A stretch of 35,318 bases of DNA from Gammaproteobacteria bacterium. Lineage in GTDB: Bacteria > Pseudomonadota > Gammaproteobacteria > JABCZS01. The notes beneath the pieces are model-generated. The model did not search any database. It saw nothing but the letters and a program-made list of their open reading frames with translations, and was not told the DNA's origin. A program made the translations under genes and the position numbers. Numbering within the stretch: the stretch's first letter is position 1; each line of letters starts with the position of its first letter. The DNA lies in contig JABCZS010000004.1 of assembly GCA_013289605.1 (NCBI GenBank), positions 88,001-123,318 on the forward strand, in the 5' to 3' direction. Below, piece by piece: positions 1 through 7,214 of the stretch.

Positions 1-1089
1 AAGATTTTTGAAAAACAAGGTTTTGATGCCACATTACTCCATGACATTATGGATAATAAATCTGCTAGATCGGCCTTAACTAAAATTCATCCGGGGCAAA
101 CGCTTAAATTTACCATTAATCCTACTAATGAATTAATCGGCTTAGAATACAATATCAATGAACTCGAACGTCTCGTGATTGATGTTAAGAACGGCCAAGC
201 GAAAGCCAATCTTGTTAAACGGGATGTTGAAGAATTATTGACCTTTGCCAAGGCCACAATAGATGATTCTCTTTTTATGGCCAGTGAACGCGAAGGCATC
301 GATCATAATATTACCTTGGAACTCGCCCGTATCTTTGGTTGGGACATCGATTTTGCTTTAGATATCCACAGAGGCGATACATTTAGTGTGATCTATGAAG
401 ATCGTTATATCGATGGTCAGCGCAGCACGCCTGGCGATATTATTGCAGCCGAATTTGTTAACCAAGGCAAAGTCTACCGCGCGATTCGTTATGAAAGTCC
501 CACTGGACAAGTCGATTACTATACGCCTGAAGGCCATAGCATGCGTAAAGCCTTTATTCGTACCCCAGTAGAATTTGCGCGCGTTAGTTCTAAATTTAAT
601 CCACATCGTCGTCATCCTATCCTGCACACCATACGTGCGCACAAAGGTGTTGATTATGCCGCAGCGACCGGCACGCCCGTACGGGCCACGAGTGATGGAG
701 TGATTGCCGCTGCCAATACCCAAAAAGGTTATGGCAAAGTGATAGAGATCCAACACGGTAAAAATTACTCCACACTTTATGCGCACTTAAATGGTTATGC
801 CAAAGGGATCACAAAAGGCACGACTGTTAAACAAGGACAAATTATTGGCTATGTCGGCATGACCGGTATGGCGACTGGACCACACTTACATTATGAATTC
901 CGCGTCAATGGGGTACACAAAGATCCTTTAACGGTGGAGCTGCCGAATTCTGATCCTATTCATGCGAAACATAAACCACAGTTCTTAGCACACGTCTCTG
1001 ACGTATTAGAACAACTCAGCAATTACCAAAATGTGGAGTTAGCGCAAGTTTCGGATAACCCGCTGACTCCAGCTGAGCAGGATGCTTAA
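1..1089 (+). CDS. M23 family murein metallopeptidase (MepM/YebA-like), 5' end outside window
   Basis: Zinc endopeptidase of the LytM/M23 family, expected to cut peptide cross-links of peptidoglycan in the periplasm. The reading frame is open to base 1, so the first ATG at 49 is internal and the signal peptide or membrane anchor lies upstream of the window. Numbering from that ATG, residues 1-170 form the N-terminal region (OapA/LysM-like stretch plus a linker) and residues 185-300 the catalytic domain. The metal ligands are visible: His198 and Asp202 in AHKGVDYA, and His281 in GPHLHYEF, with His246 (YAH) and His279 as the other active-site histidines. The gene overlaps anmK by 8 bases. The order M23 peptidase-anmK-erpA is the usual one in Pseudomonas-like genomes, where tyrS precedes it. 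The tail after residue 300 is short and polar. The family is certain; the exact bond specificity is inferred. Confidence 0.93.
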   Translation, partial: KIFEKQGFDATLLHDIMDNKSARSALTKIHPGQTLKFTINPTNELIGLEYNINELERLVIDVKNGQAKANLVKRDVEELLTFAKATIDDSLFMASEREGIDHNITLELARIFGWDIDFALDIHRGDTFSVIYEDRYIDGQRSTPGDIIAAEFVNQGKVYRAIRYESPTGQVDYYTPEGHSMRKAFIRTPVEFARVSSKFNPHRRHPILHTIRAHKGVDYAAATGTPVRATSDGVIAAANTQKGYGKVIEIQHGKNYSTLYAHLNGYAKGITKGTTVKQGQIIGYVGMTGMATGPHLHYEFRVNGVHKDPLTVELPNSDPIHAKHKPQFLAHVSDVLEQLSNYQNVELAQVSDNPLTPAEQDA

Positions 1090-2197
1090 GGTGTCTGACC
1101 TATTTATTGGGCTCATGTCGGGAACGAGTTTTGATGGCATTGATGTGGCTTTAGTCCAATTTTCTGGATCTAAGCTTGAATTGTTAGCAACTCACCTGCA
1201 TCCACTTCCTGAAAGTATTAAACAGCAATTACTTACCCTCAGCCTGCACCAGTTACATGATTTGCATCAAGTCTACCGTTTAGATATAGAATTGGCTCTG
1301 GTGTTTGCTGATGCAGTCAATACCTTGCTTACAAAAAGCAAACGTTCGCCACAAGACATCGCTGCCATAGGCAGTCATGGGCAAACATTGCGGCATTTTC
1401 CGCATCAACCTTATCCTTATACTTTGCAAATTGGCGATCCGCATGTGCTCACCGTCAATACGGATATCACTGTGGTGGCTGATTTTAGACGGCGTGATCT
1501 GGCTTTAGGTGGACAAGGTGCCCCACTCGCCCCACTTTTTCACCAAGCCTTTATGTATTCCCCGCATGAGAATCGTGCGATCGTGAATATTGGTGGGTTT
1601 GCGAATGTTACGCTGTTACCGATAGATCTTGCGATCCCCATCTTAGGATTTGATACCGGTCCTGGAAATGTGCTGATGGATGCTTGGACTCGGGATCATT
1701 TTAACCAGCCCTATGATCACAACGGAGAGTTAGCGCGTTTGGGGGAAGTTAATCAAGATTTACTGAGTGCGTTATTAGCCGATGCTTTTTTTCAACAACG
1801 ACCGCCTAAAAGTACCGGGCGTGATGATTTTAATTCTAAATGGCTGCAGACGCGTTTAGCACCTTATGGCCATTTAAGTACCCATGATGTGTTAGCGACA
1901 CTGACCGAGCTGACTGCACGCAGTATTATTGATGCTGTAAAACAGTGCTCAAGGAGCAATGCGATTTATATTTGTGGCGGCGGAGCGGCCAATACTTTCC
2001 TGATGGAGCGGTTACAACATCATGCAGGGGCGGTGAAAGTGAAGTCTACAAGTGTTCTAGGCATTGATCCGAATTGGGTAGAAGCCATGTTAATGGCCTA
2101 CTTGGCGCAGCAACGTCTACTCCACCGTAAATTAAATTTGGCTGATATTACCGGATCGCGATCTTCGCATTTAGTGGGGACAATTTATAGTTCATAG
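1082..2197 (+). CDS. anmK: anhydro-N-acetylmuramic acid kinase
   Basis: Phosphorylates 1,6-anhydro-N-acetylmuramic acid, a turnover product of peptidoglycan, to MurNAc-6-phosphate with ATP in the cytoplasm. The 371-residue length is normal for the family (about 370). Diagnostic stretches are GLMSGTSFDGIDVAL near the N-terminus, GSHGQT, ADFRRRDLALGGQGAPL, NIGGFANVT, FDTGPGNVLMDAW and the late nucleotide-binding CGGGAANTF. The start overlaps the end of the M23 peptidase by 8 bases, so the two are probably translated together: one cleaves the wall, the other salvages the sugar. The final G of the TAG stop already lies inside a large inverted repeat, which may end transcription here. Confidence 0.97.
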   Translation: MLKVSDLFIGLMSGTSFDGIDVALVQFSGSKLELLATHLHPLPESIKQQLLTLSLHQLHDLHQVYRLDIELALVFADAVNTLLTKSKRSPQDIAAIGSHGQTLRHFPHQPYPYTLQIGDPHVLTVNTDITVVADFRRRDLALGGQGAPLAPLFHQAFMYSPHENRAIVNIGGFANVTLLPIDLAIPILGFDTGPGNVLMDAWTRDHFNQPYDHNGELARLGEVNQDLLSALLADAFFQQRPPKSTGRDDFNSKWLQTRLAPYGHLSTHDVLATLTELTARSIIDAVKQCSRSNAIYICGGGAANTFLMERLQHHAGAVKVKSTSVLGIDPNWVEAMLMAYLAQQRLLHRKLNLADITGSRSSHLVGTIYSS

Positions 2198-2293
2198 GAC
2201 TTACGAAAAATGCGGCTGTTAGGATTTTTTTTGCTCATGGCTGTCGCAAAATCGCCAAAAAACACCCTAACAGCCGCATTTTTCGTAAGTCCT
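2196..2293. repeat. 28-bp perfect inverted repeat (large hairpin) between anmK and erpA
   Basis: Positions 2196-2223 and 2266-2293 are perfect reverse complements over 28 bases. Pairing continues inward with a T run (2225-2232) facing an A run (2257-2262), interrupted by single mismatches, so the RNA of either strand could fold into a stem of about 36 pairs. The element begins on the anmK stop codon and lies between convergent genes, so a two-way terminator is possible, but no T tract follows the stem. Its size is also that of a decayed small mobile palindrome. The outer motif TAGGACTTACG recurs at 14091. Confidence 0.85.
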
Positions 2294-2301
2294 GGAAGTC
2301 A

Positions 2302-2709
2302 CTATACCGAGAATGACGATCCACAACCGCAAGTGGTTTGGGCATTAGGATTACGGATCACAAATTGTGCGCCTTCTACGCCCTCGGTGTAATCAATTTC
2401 AGCGCCGACTAAATATTGAAAGCTCATGGCATCAATCAGAAGTTTCACGCCGCCTTGACCGCCGCCTTCACCGTCTTCATCTTCTTCCTCTTGATTGCTA
2501 AGTTCTTGCTCGATAACCATATCATCTGGATTAATGGTTTCATCAAAGGTAAAACCATACTGAAAACCTGAGCAGCCACCGCCCACAATATAGGCGCGCA
2601 ATTTCAGATCAAAATTGCCCTCTTCTTGAATTAACTCATGGACTTTTTGCGCAGCAGCCTGGGTAAAATTGACATGAGGTTGCATCACCGATGCAGGGTT
2701 TGCAGACAT
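2302..2709 (-). CDS. erpA: ErpA-type iron-sulfur cluster insertion protein with acidic insert
   Basis: A-type carrier that delivers Fe-S clusters to apoproteins such as isoprenoid-pathway enzymes. The three cluster-binding cysteines are present: Cys46 in [11 protein letters not shown], and Cys127 and Cys129 in the C-terminal CGCGSSFSV. The start is set by the ribosome site: AAAGGAG lies six bases before the ATG at 2709, whereas the longer frame to 2733 would need a TTG without such a site. That gives 135 residues against about 114 for E. coli ErpA. The excess is mostly an insert near residues 69-87 made of Glu, Asp and Gly, between the VIE strand and the conserved [13 protein letters not shown] segment. 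The rest is typical, so the protein is probably functional; the role of the insert is unknown. Confidence 0.95.
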   Translation of the reverse strand: MSANPASVMQPHVNFTQAAAQKVHELIQEEGNFDLKLRAYIVGGGCSGFQYGFTFDETINPDDMVIEQELSNQEEEDEDGEGGGQGGVKLLIDAMSFQYLVGAEIDYTEGVEGAQFVIRNPNAQTTCGCGSSFSV

Positions 2710-2842
2710 AGCGGGCTCCTTTGGTTTGGGCAAAGTGTAACATAGTTAGGTATTTACTTCTAACGCGGTGTGCTTGCATTTTGCTTATATGGCGCACTTA
2801 AGTTACTATGCTACGTTTTTAACCATTGAGTAGGAGTGTAAA

Positions 2843-3631
2843 ATGCCATCGTTAACCAATATCCTTAAAAGTGTGACCGGCGGACTCGTAGGAGCGGCAG
2901 CGGGCTACACCTTAATTCCTGCAAACAATCCTCATGCTGGACCTGCTACGGGTTTTGCCCTCGGCTTATCTATTGAATGGGTGATGAACCATCCTAATTA
3001 TGCCGTCAGAAGCGCCGGCCAAGTATGGATGACTCTGGGGAGTCTTTCTCTTCTAGCTTATCGCTTTAATATCCCTTTTGCCATTATGCCTATTGTTGCC
3101 TACGCACATGCTATAGATACCCCTACGGGCCAGGATTTATTTAACCGCGCTTGGAAAGCCATGGGCGGAACTGGTGTAGCACAAGAAAATCTTTTCCCAA
3201 AAGACAAGCAAGGGCAAACAAAACCAGATGAGTTTAACCGTCATTTAATCAATGGCACGTGTAGTCTAATAGGCGCGGGGTTAGGCGGAGCCTTAATTGA
3301 AGCCAACAATCCTTATGCAGGACCCATAATCGGATCAATCGTAGGACGAGGTGCGGGTGACTTGACTCATTGGATTATGAATCAACCCAATTACTATGCC
3401 CGAGTCACTGCACAAGTATTAGTCACCAGCGCAAGTCTGAGTCTTATGGCCCTGCGTTACAATACGCCCTTAGCGATCCCCGTGATGACTGCCTTAATCT
3501 TAGGGTATGCTGTAAGCACCCCTCAAGCACAAAAAGGTCTTAACTGGGCTTGGCAAGCCCTGGGCGGAAAAGGCGTAGCGCAAGAAAATCTTGCCCCAGA
3601 GTATGTTTCTGAGAACAAAAAGACAATTTAA
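2843..3631 (+). CDS. membrane protein of unknown function made of two tandem repeats
   Basis: I do not recognise a named family. The 262 residues consist of two similar halves, about residues 13-119 and 144-252. Each half carries in order ANNPxAGP (27 and 154), MNxPNY (48 and 179), an SLSLxAxRYN-like strand, and GVAQENL at its end (111 and 244). The distances show a small insertion in the second half. Gly/Ala-rich hydrophobic segments in each half suggest several membrane helices with small-residue packing; no signal peptide is obvious. A ribosome site TAGGAG lies upstream of the ATG. It stands alone, between erpA and a palindromic repeat element, so context does not suggest a job. The duplication is seen; membrane location is inferred from hydrophobicity. 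Confidence 0.8.
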   Translation: MPSLTNILKSVTGGLVGAAAGYTLIPANNPHAGPATGFALGLSIEWVMNHPNYAVRSAGQVWMTLGSLSLLAYRFNIPFAIMPIVAYAHAIDTPTGQDLFNRAWKAMGGTGVAQENLFPKDKQGQTKPDEFNRHLINGTCSLIGAGLGGALIEANNPYAGPIIGSIVGRGAGDLTHWIMNQPNYYARVTAQVLVTSASLSLMALRYNTPLAIPVMTALILGYAVSTPQAQKGLNWAWQALGGKGVAQENLAPEYVSENKKTI

Positions 3632-3637
3632 AGAGAT

Positions 3638-3885
3638 GCGGTGACCGTAGAAGCGGGGAGGGAGATGAGCTTTGCCCCCTTTGTAAAGGGGGTCGGACGC
3701 TTCGTCCGGGGGATTTTTAGATCTCTGTTATCACATCAATACTCTGTTTTAAATTTTGTAAGTTAAGATTTAATATAAAATTCATTGTGCATGTTAAGAT
3801 CGCTAAAATCCCCCCGGACGAAGCGTCCGGCCCCCTTTACAAAGGGGGCAAAGCTCATCTCCTTCCCCGCTCCTACGGCCACCGC
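3638..3885. mobile_element. palindromic repeat element, copy A (MITE-like)
   Basis: This 248-bp element fills most of the 347-bp gap between the duplicated membrane protein and hemJ. The outer 42 bases of its ends match each other as inverted repeats with about three mismatches. Each arm then contains CCCCCTTTGTAAAGGGGG, itself a palindrome, followed by the small hairpin GGACGCTTCGTCC and GGGGGATTTT. The roughly 90-bp AT-rich centre is not palindromic, yet it matches the reverse complement of the centre of copy C near 32340-32430, which shows that A and C are copies of one element in opposite orientations. No protein is encoded, so movement would need a transposase from elsewhere. Confidence 0.85.
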
Positions 3886-3978
3886 CCTTTATAGACTATT
3901 TGTCAGCTCATGCCCCACTTATCAATTGAGATGTTACCTTCATATATGATAACGTATTGATTTTTTAGGAGCGTCGCG

Positions 3979-4401
3979 ATGTTGTGGATCAAAGCCTTTC
4001 ATTTAATTTCCATGGTGGCCTGGTTTGCCGGACTTTTTTATCTGCCACGGTTATTTGTCTATCACAGTACGGCCACGGATATCATCAGCATCGAGCGCTT
4101 TAAAGTGATGGAGCGTAAACTCTATTCCTTTATCATGCGCATCGCCATGCTGTTAACGGTATTTTTTGGGTTATGGTTATTGGCAGCTCACTGGCCTATT
4201 TATAAAACAGCCGGTTGGATGCATGCAAAGTTATTTTTGGTGGTCATTTTATTAGGCTATCATCATGTCTGCGGCCGTTATGTGCGGCAATTTGCGGAAA
4301 ATAATAATCAACATACGGAGCGGTTTTATCGTATTTTTAATGAAGTACCGGCGGTGCTGTTAATTTTGATTATTATTTTAGCTGTGGTGCGGCCGTTTTA
4401 A
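3979..4401 (+). CDS. hemJ: protoporphyrinogen IX oxidase HemJ (UPF0093 membrane protein)
   Basis: Small integral membrane enzyme for the step from protoporphyrinogen IX to protoporphyrin IX in haem synthesis, used by many bacteria that lack HemG and HemY. The 140-residue length is typical. The N-terminus LWIKAFHLISMVAWFAGLFY gives the first helix with the conserved His8, followed by YLPRLFVYH. Further helices lie near residues 54-70, 80-100 and 122-138, with the conserved Lys in HAKLFLVV and a His pair after it. A ribosome site TTAGGAG precedes the ATG. It is a single gene converging on an unknown gene 8 bases away. hemL, an early gene of the same pathway, lies about 3.5 kb downstream. Confidence 0.92.
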   Translation: MLWIKAFHLISMVAWFAGLFYLPRLFVYHSTATDIISIERFKVMERKLYSFIMRIAMLLTVFFGLWLLAAHWPIYKTAGWMHAKLFLVVILLGYHHVCGRYVRQFAENNNQHTERFYRIFNEVPAVLLILIIILAVVRPF

Positions 4402-4409
4402 TAGTGACA

Positions 4410-5324
4410 TCAAGTGGTGTTTTTTCGAGAGGTTGAGCTGCTTTGATCAAGTGGCTCAGTGTATTTATCTAATATTTTCATAGTCGCAGTTTTATCCGTG
4501 CGTTTTGTTCGATCTGCCGTCCAAGATAATAAAGTATTACGGCGATGGGCATTGATCTTATTCGCGTTTGCTTCTTTATTTTTCCATTGCTTCAAATCTT
4601 TGAGCCCATGGTCTTTTCTTTCAAGATTTTCGCGCACTTCATTAATCACCTCAATTTTATTATGAATGACCTCAGTACTTTCTGCACTGGCAAAGGGTGA
4701 GCAGAATAAAAATACATAGAGTGCGATTTTTTTAAAAAATAGCTCGAGGCTTAAGTCACTTTTCAACTTTTGCTCTTGTGATTTTTTATAGTCTGCAAGT
4801 TTTTCTGGAACCCCACCAAGCGACTTAAGGCCTATTACTTCTACGGTAATATGCCTTTTAAATTGCTGGGTTACAAAAAACTCTAAATCAAGAGCGCTAA
4901 TAGGACGTCGTGCTTTGTGCTCTAAACGCTTGAAGGTCTGAGTAGCCCGCTGAATGATATCTTCAAAAGCGATTTTACTTCTAGCAATGGTCGATTGTTG
5001 ATGAGCTAGATATAAAGCTGGATTCTTTTCCCTAAATACAGCATCGGGGATACCCTGGGGGTACGCACTCTTAAGCACTGCCCTGGCCTGTTTGTACGCT
5101 TCGTCTTCTGAATCAGGCCAATAAGCGTCAAAACTTTTTGTCACATCCAAGTTATCAAACTGTGCATACAGAATGCCCCGTAATTCTGCCTCAAGCGGTA
5201 AAGCCTGCCCAGTGGTTTTAAGTTCTTGAATTAAATACACAATCGCGAGTTCATCGTATTCAATTTGCATGTTGCGTGAAAGGTGGAAGTGGTTTAGCGC
5301 TCGCGACGTCATGGCGGCTAACAT
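4410..5324 (-). CDS. hypothetical protein, probably lacking its true N-terminus
   Basis: No family recognised. The 304-residue frame begins just after an in-frame TAA, with no convincing ribosome site before ATG 5324 or the next ATGs. Residues 20-190 look globular and rich in charged helices. Residues 196-214 (FFKKIALYVFLFCSPFASA) form a Lys-flanked hydrophobic stretch ending in Ala-Ser-Ala, like a signal peptide or single membrane helix in the middle of the chain. The last 90 residues are highly charged and likely coiled or disordered, with a Ser/Thr-rich end. A second frame directly upstream (5260-5439) reads like a natural N-terminus, so the gene may be broken by a frameshift near 5265-5285. 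A membrane-tethered or secreted protein is conceivable but not shown. Confidence 0.55.
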   Translation of the reverse strand: MLAAMTSRALNHFHLSRNMQIEYDELAIVYLIQELKTTGQALPLEAELRGILYAQFDNLDVTKSFDAYWPDSEDEAYKQARAVLKSAYPQGIPDAVFREKNPALYLAHQQSTIARSKIAFEDIIQRATQTFKRLEHKARRPISALDLEFFVTQQFKRHITVEVIGLKSLGGVPEKLADYKKSQEQKLKSDLSLELFFKKIALYVFLFCSPFASAESTEVIHNKIEVINEVRENLERKDHGLKDLKQWKNKEANANKINAHRRNTLLSWTADRTKRTDKTATMKILDKYTEPLDQSSSTSRKNTT

Positions 5325-5439
5325 GCTTTAATCGTTCGCTATGCTGCAACAGTAACGCGATGTCCGAAATAATCAATTGTCGTCGTGTAGGCGCACGGAA
5401 TCGAGGAGAAACCAATAATTCGTTATTTGAGCCTGGCAT
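5260..5439 (-). pseudogene. possible out-of-frame 5' part of the 4410-5324 gene
   Basis: A frame from ATG 5439 to TGA 5260 gives 59 residues starting MPGSNNELLVSPRF, with helix-like content (IISDIALLLQHSERLKHV), and overlaps the start of the 304-residue frame in a different phase. Its C-terminal end runs into the point where the other frame becomes protein-like (MQIEYDELAIVYLIQELK). One lost or gained base between about 5265 and 5285 would fuse them into a protein of about 345 residues. It could instead be a small separate peptide gene or programmed frameshift; no slippery heptamer is evident. Confidence 0.35.
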
Positions 5440-5471
5440 AATTTACTCTAAAAATAAGCAATACTTCTTAA

Positions 5472-6212
5472 TTAATACTCTTTTCCGCTTTTCCTGTCAA
5501 GCTGCGAGTTTGCCCCCTTTGTAAAGGGGGGGAAATCCAACTTCACCCTATATACCCCCACCCTCGCCAGGCCCCAGCTCATGGGTAAAAAATCACTGTA
5601 AACCTGCTCAAACTGCGCTTCTGGCAATGGTTTACTGACTAGAATAATCTGGGTGCCGGCTTTAAGTCCTTGCAGCTTAACTAATACCGCTTGCCAGAAA
5701 TCGCCCAGAAAGGCGCTGGCATTGATAAAAACGATATCCGCATCTTGATAGGTGAAGCTTAATAGATCCGCTTGATAAAGGGTGATGGTCTGCGAGTGCG
5801 TAACAGACAATTGGCTACAAATTTTCTGGGCACACTCATGGAGTAAGCTTAACTGCTCTATCCCATAGACTTTTTTAAACTCATACAATAACGCAGCACA
5901 CACCACAGCCTTACCGGCCCCAGATCCCAAATCATAAAATACACTCTCTGAATTAATCTGACAGCGCTCAAGCAATAGGGCGAAACTGCTAAAATCAATT
6001 TCACCGTAAATATATTCATAACCGAATTGCTGTTGCGCGCTGCGCGCTTGCTGGGCCAAATGAAAACTGGGAATAGTGCTATACCATTGCTGACAAAGCG
6101 CGATAACGTGTTCAGTATGGGGGAGCATAAAAGGTTCGGGCTTTAAGCGCAATAAACGAAGCAAGCGCTTAAGCAAGCGCTTGCATCTCGAAATCTTCTT
6201 TACTGGTGCCAC
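5472..6212 (-). CDS. DOT1-like class I SAM-dependent methyltransferase
   Basis: Rossmann-fold methyltransferase. The SAM-binding motif I is [18 protein letters not shown] (residues 92-109), followed by an acidic end of strand 2 (GIEQ, 117-120), ADLLSF (148-153) and [10 protein letters not shown] (159-168). The preceding [14 protein letters not shown] and the spacing to motif I resemble the DOT1 histone-lysine methyltransferase fold, which also occurs in some host-associated bacteria. The substrate cannot be read from sequence. The listed GTG start lies inside the upstream rubredoxin gene; a later ATG at 6128 (residue 29) is the alternative, and neither has a clear ribosome site, so translation may be coupled to the rubredoxin. 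Residues 11-23 are a basic Leu/Arg stretch. The C-terminal PPFTKGAN is encoded by a fragment of the palindromic repeat family. Confidence 0.75.
   Translation of the reverse strand: MAPVKKISRCKRLLKRLLRLLRLKPEPFMLPHTEHVIALCQQWYSTIPSFHLAQQARSAQQQFGYEYIYGEIDFSSFALLLERCQINSESVFYDLGSGAGKAVVCAALLYEFKKVYGIEQLSLLHECAQKICSQLSVTHSQTITLYQADLLSFTYQDADIVFINASAFLGDFWQAVLVKLQGLKAGTQIILVSKPLPEAQFEQVYSDFLPMSWGLARVGVYRVKLDFPPFTKGANSQLDRKSGKEY
5509..5538. repeat. fragment of the palindromic repeat family inside a coding end
   Basis: The 18-bp palindrome typical of the family (CCCCCTTT-GT-AAAGGGGG type) with its flanking TTTG and a GGAAATCC edge is present, but the inner GC-rich hairpin of the full copies is missing. 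It encodes FPPFTKGAN at the end of the DOT1-like methyltransferase, so the element or a remnant of it replaced the native C-terminus. Confidence 0.7.
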
Positions 6213-6342
6213 AATCTGGGCAACGCCAAGTTAAAGGGACATCGTCCCAAAGTGTGCCAGGCGCGATGCCATCTTCTGGCCAGCCTTGTTCTTCATCGTA
6301 AATATAACCGCACAATAAGCACATATACTTTTTATATTGCAT
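6169..6342 (-). CDS. rubredoxin
   Basis: A 57-residue one-iron electron carrier. Both Cys-X2-Cys knuckles are present: [23 protein letters not shown] at the N-terminal side (Cys8 and Cys11) and [14 protein letters not shown] at the C-terminal side (Cys41 and Cys44), with the conserved aromatic core (Tyr13, Trp31-Asp-Asp and Trp39). ATG 6342 is preferred; a second ATG sits at 6345, and AAAGGTGG just upstream fits the inner one better. The gene is divergent from thiD with 53 bases between starts, and its 3' end overlaps the longest frame of the DOT1-like methyltransferase by 44 bases. Rubredoxin next to thiD-thiE-hemL is a recurring arrangement in gammaproteobacteria. Identity is very secure; its redox partner is not known from this window. 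Confidence 0.96.
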   Translation of the reverse strand: MQYKKYMCLLCGYIYDEEQGWPEDGIAPGTLWDDVPLTWRCPDCGTSKEDFEMQALA

Positions 6343-6395
6343 CATCCACCTTTATGCTACAATCAGGCAACTCAATCCTCCATGTTACCATTGCT

Positions 6396-7214
6396 ATGGC
6401 AAGAAAAAAAGCAGCGCCTGTGGTGTTAATCTTTGCAGGTCTTGATCCGTGTGGCGGAGCAGGACTGTGCGCAGATATCCAAGCGATTACCCGGCTGGGT
6501 GCGCATCCCGCGCCACTCATTACGGCGATCACTGCGCAAAATACGCAACAATTCTTACATTGTGCGCCCGTTGCTAGCCTATTTTTAAGTAAACAACTTG
6601 AGAGTGTGATCATTGATATGCCGATACAGGCCATTAAAATCGGCTTAATCGGCAGCATAGAAAATGGTCGGGTGATCCGCGATTTTATTAAATCACGACC
6701 TGATATTCCGGTGATACTGGATCCGATTATTAACTCCAGTACCGGACAAAATATCAGCAATGAATCCCTCGTCCATTTTATTCAACAGGAACTCTTACCC
6801 CGAGCCACCGTCTTCACGCCTAATAGCCTGGAAGCCCAGCAACTGAGCGCGCGCGGTTCTATCAGTACTGCGCTATGTGCAGAAGAACTTTTAAACCTAG
6901 GGGTTAAACATTTATTAATAACCGGCGGTCATGATGACACGGTGCAGATTATTAATCATTATTTCAGCGCCTTGGGTGAAGAAGCCCGTTTTCGCTGGCC
7001 ACGCTTACCGGGGGAATTTCGCGGCTCAGGCTGCACTCTTGCAGCCAGTATCGCTGCTCTGATTGCCCAAGGCTATAGCGTAGTGCAAGCCTTAAGTGAT
7101 GCGCAGCGTTACACCTGGCACACGCTAAAACATGCCCGTGCCATTGGGCAAGGTCAGCTTATTCCTGATCGCTTTCATGACAGTACGATGCCGCAAATCC
7201 ATGACCTCCAATAA
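6396..7214 (+). CDS. thiD: hydroxymethylpyrimidine/phosphomethylpyrimidine kinase
   Basis: Kinase of the ribokinase superfamily that phosphorylates HMP and HMP-P in thiamine synthesis. The frame is open further upstream, but homology begins at ATG 6396 (MARKKAAPVVLIFAGLDPCG), giving 272 residues, normal for ThiD. Motifs: AGLDPCGGAGLCADIQA for substrate binding, LDPIINSSTG, TPNSLEAQQL, LITGGHDD, and the anion-hole/catalytic GSGCTLAASIAALIA near the C-terminus. The GLDP form replaces the GSDS of the E. coli enzyme and is common in relatives. No clear ribosome site precedes the ATG. It overlaps thiE by 14 bases, so the two form one unit. I saw no thiamine riboswitch upstream; the divergent gap to the rubredoxin is too short for one. 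Confidence 0.93.
   Translation: MARKKAAPVVLIFAGLDPCGGAGLCADIQAITRLGAHPAPLITAITAQNTQQFLHCAPVASLFLSKQLESVIIDMPIQAIKIGLIGSIENGRVIRDFIKSRPDIPVILDPIINSSTGQNISNESLVHFIQQELLPRATVFTPNSLEAQQLSARGSISTALCAEELLNLGVKHLLITGGHDDTVQIINHYFSALGEEARFRWPRLPGEFRGSGCTLAASIAALIAQGYSVVQALSDAQRYTWHTLKHARAIGQGQLIPDRFHDSTMPQIHDLQ

Noticed and set aside
358-786. 142-residue frame antisense to the M23 peptidase
   Set aside because: It shadows a well-supported gene, and has no ribosome site or recognisable content.
2210-2392. 60-residue forward frame after anmK
   Set aside because: It runs through the large inverted repeat and the antisense of the erpA end.
6343-6395. Possible thiamine riboswitch before thiD
   Set aside because: The divergent gap is only 53 bases and shows no THI-box-like sequence.
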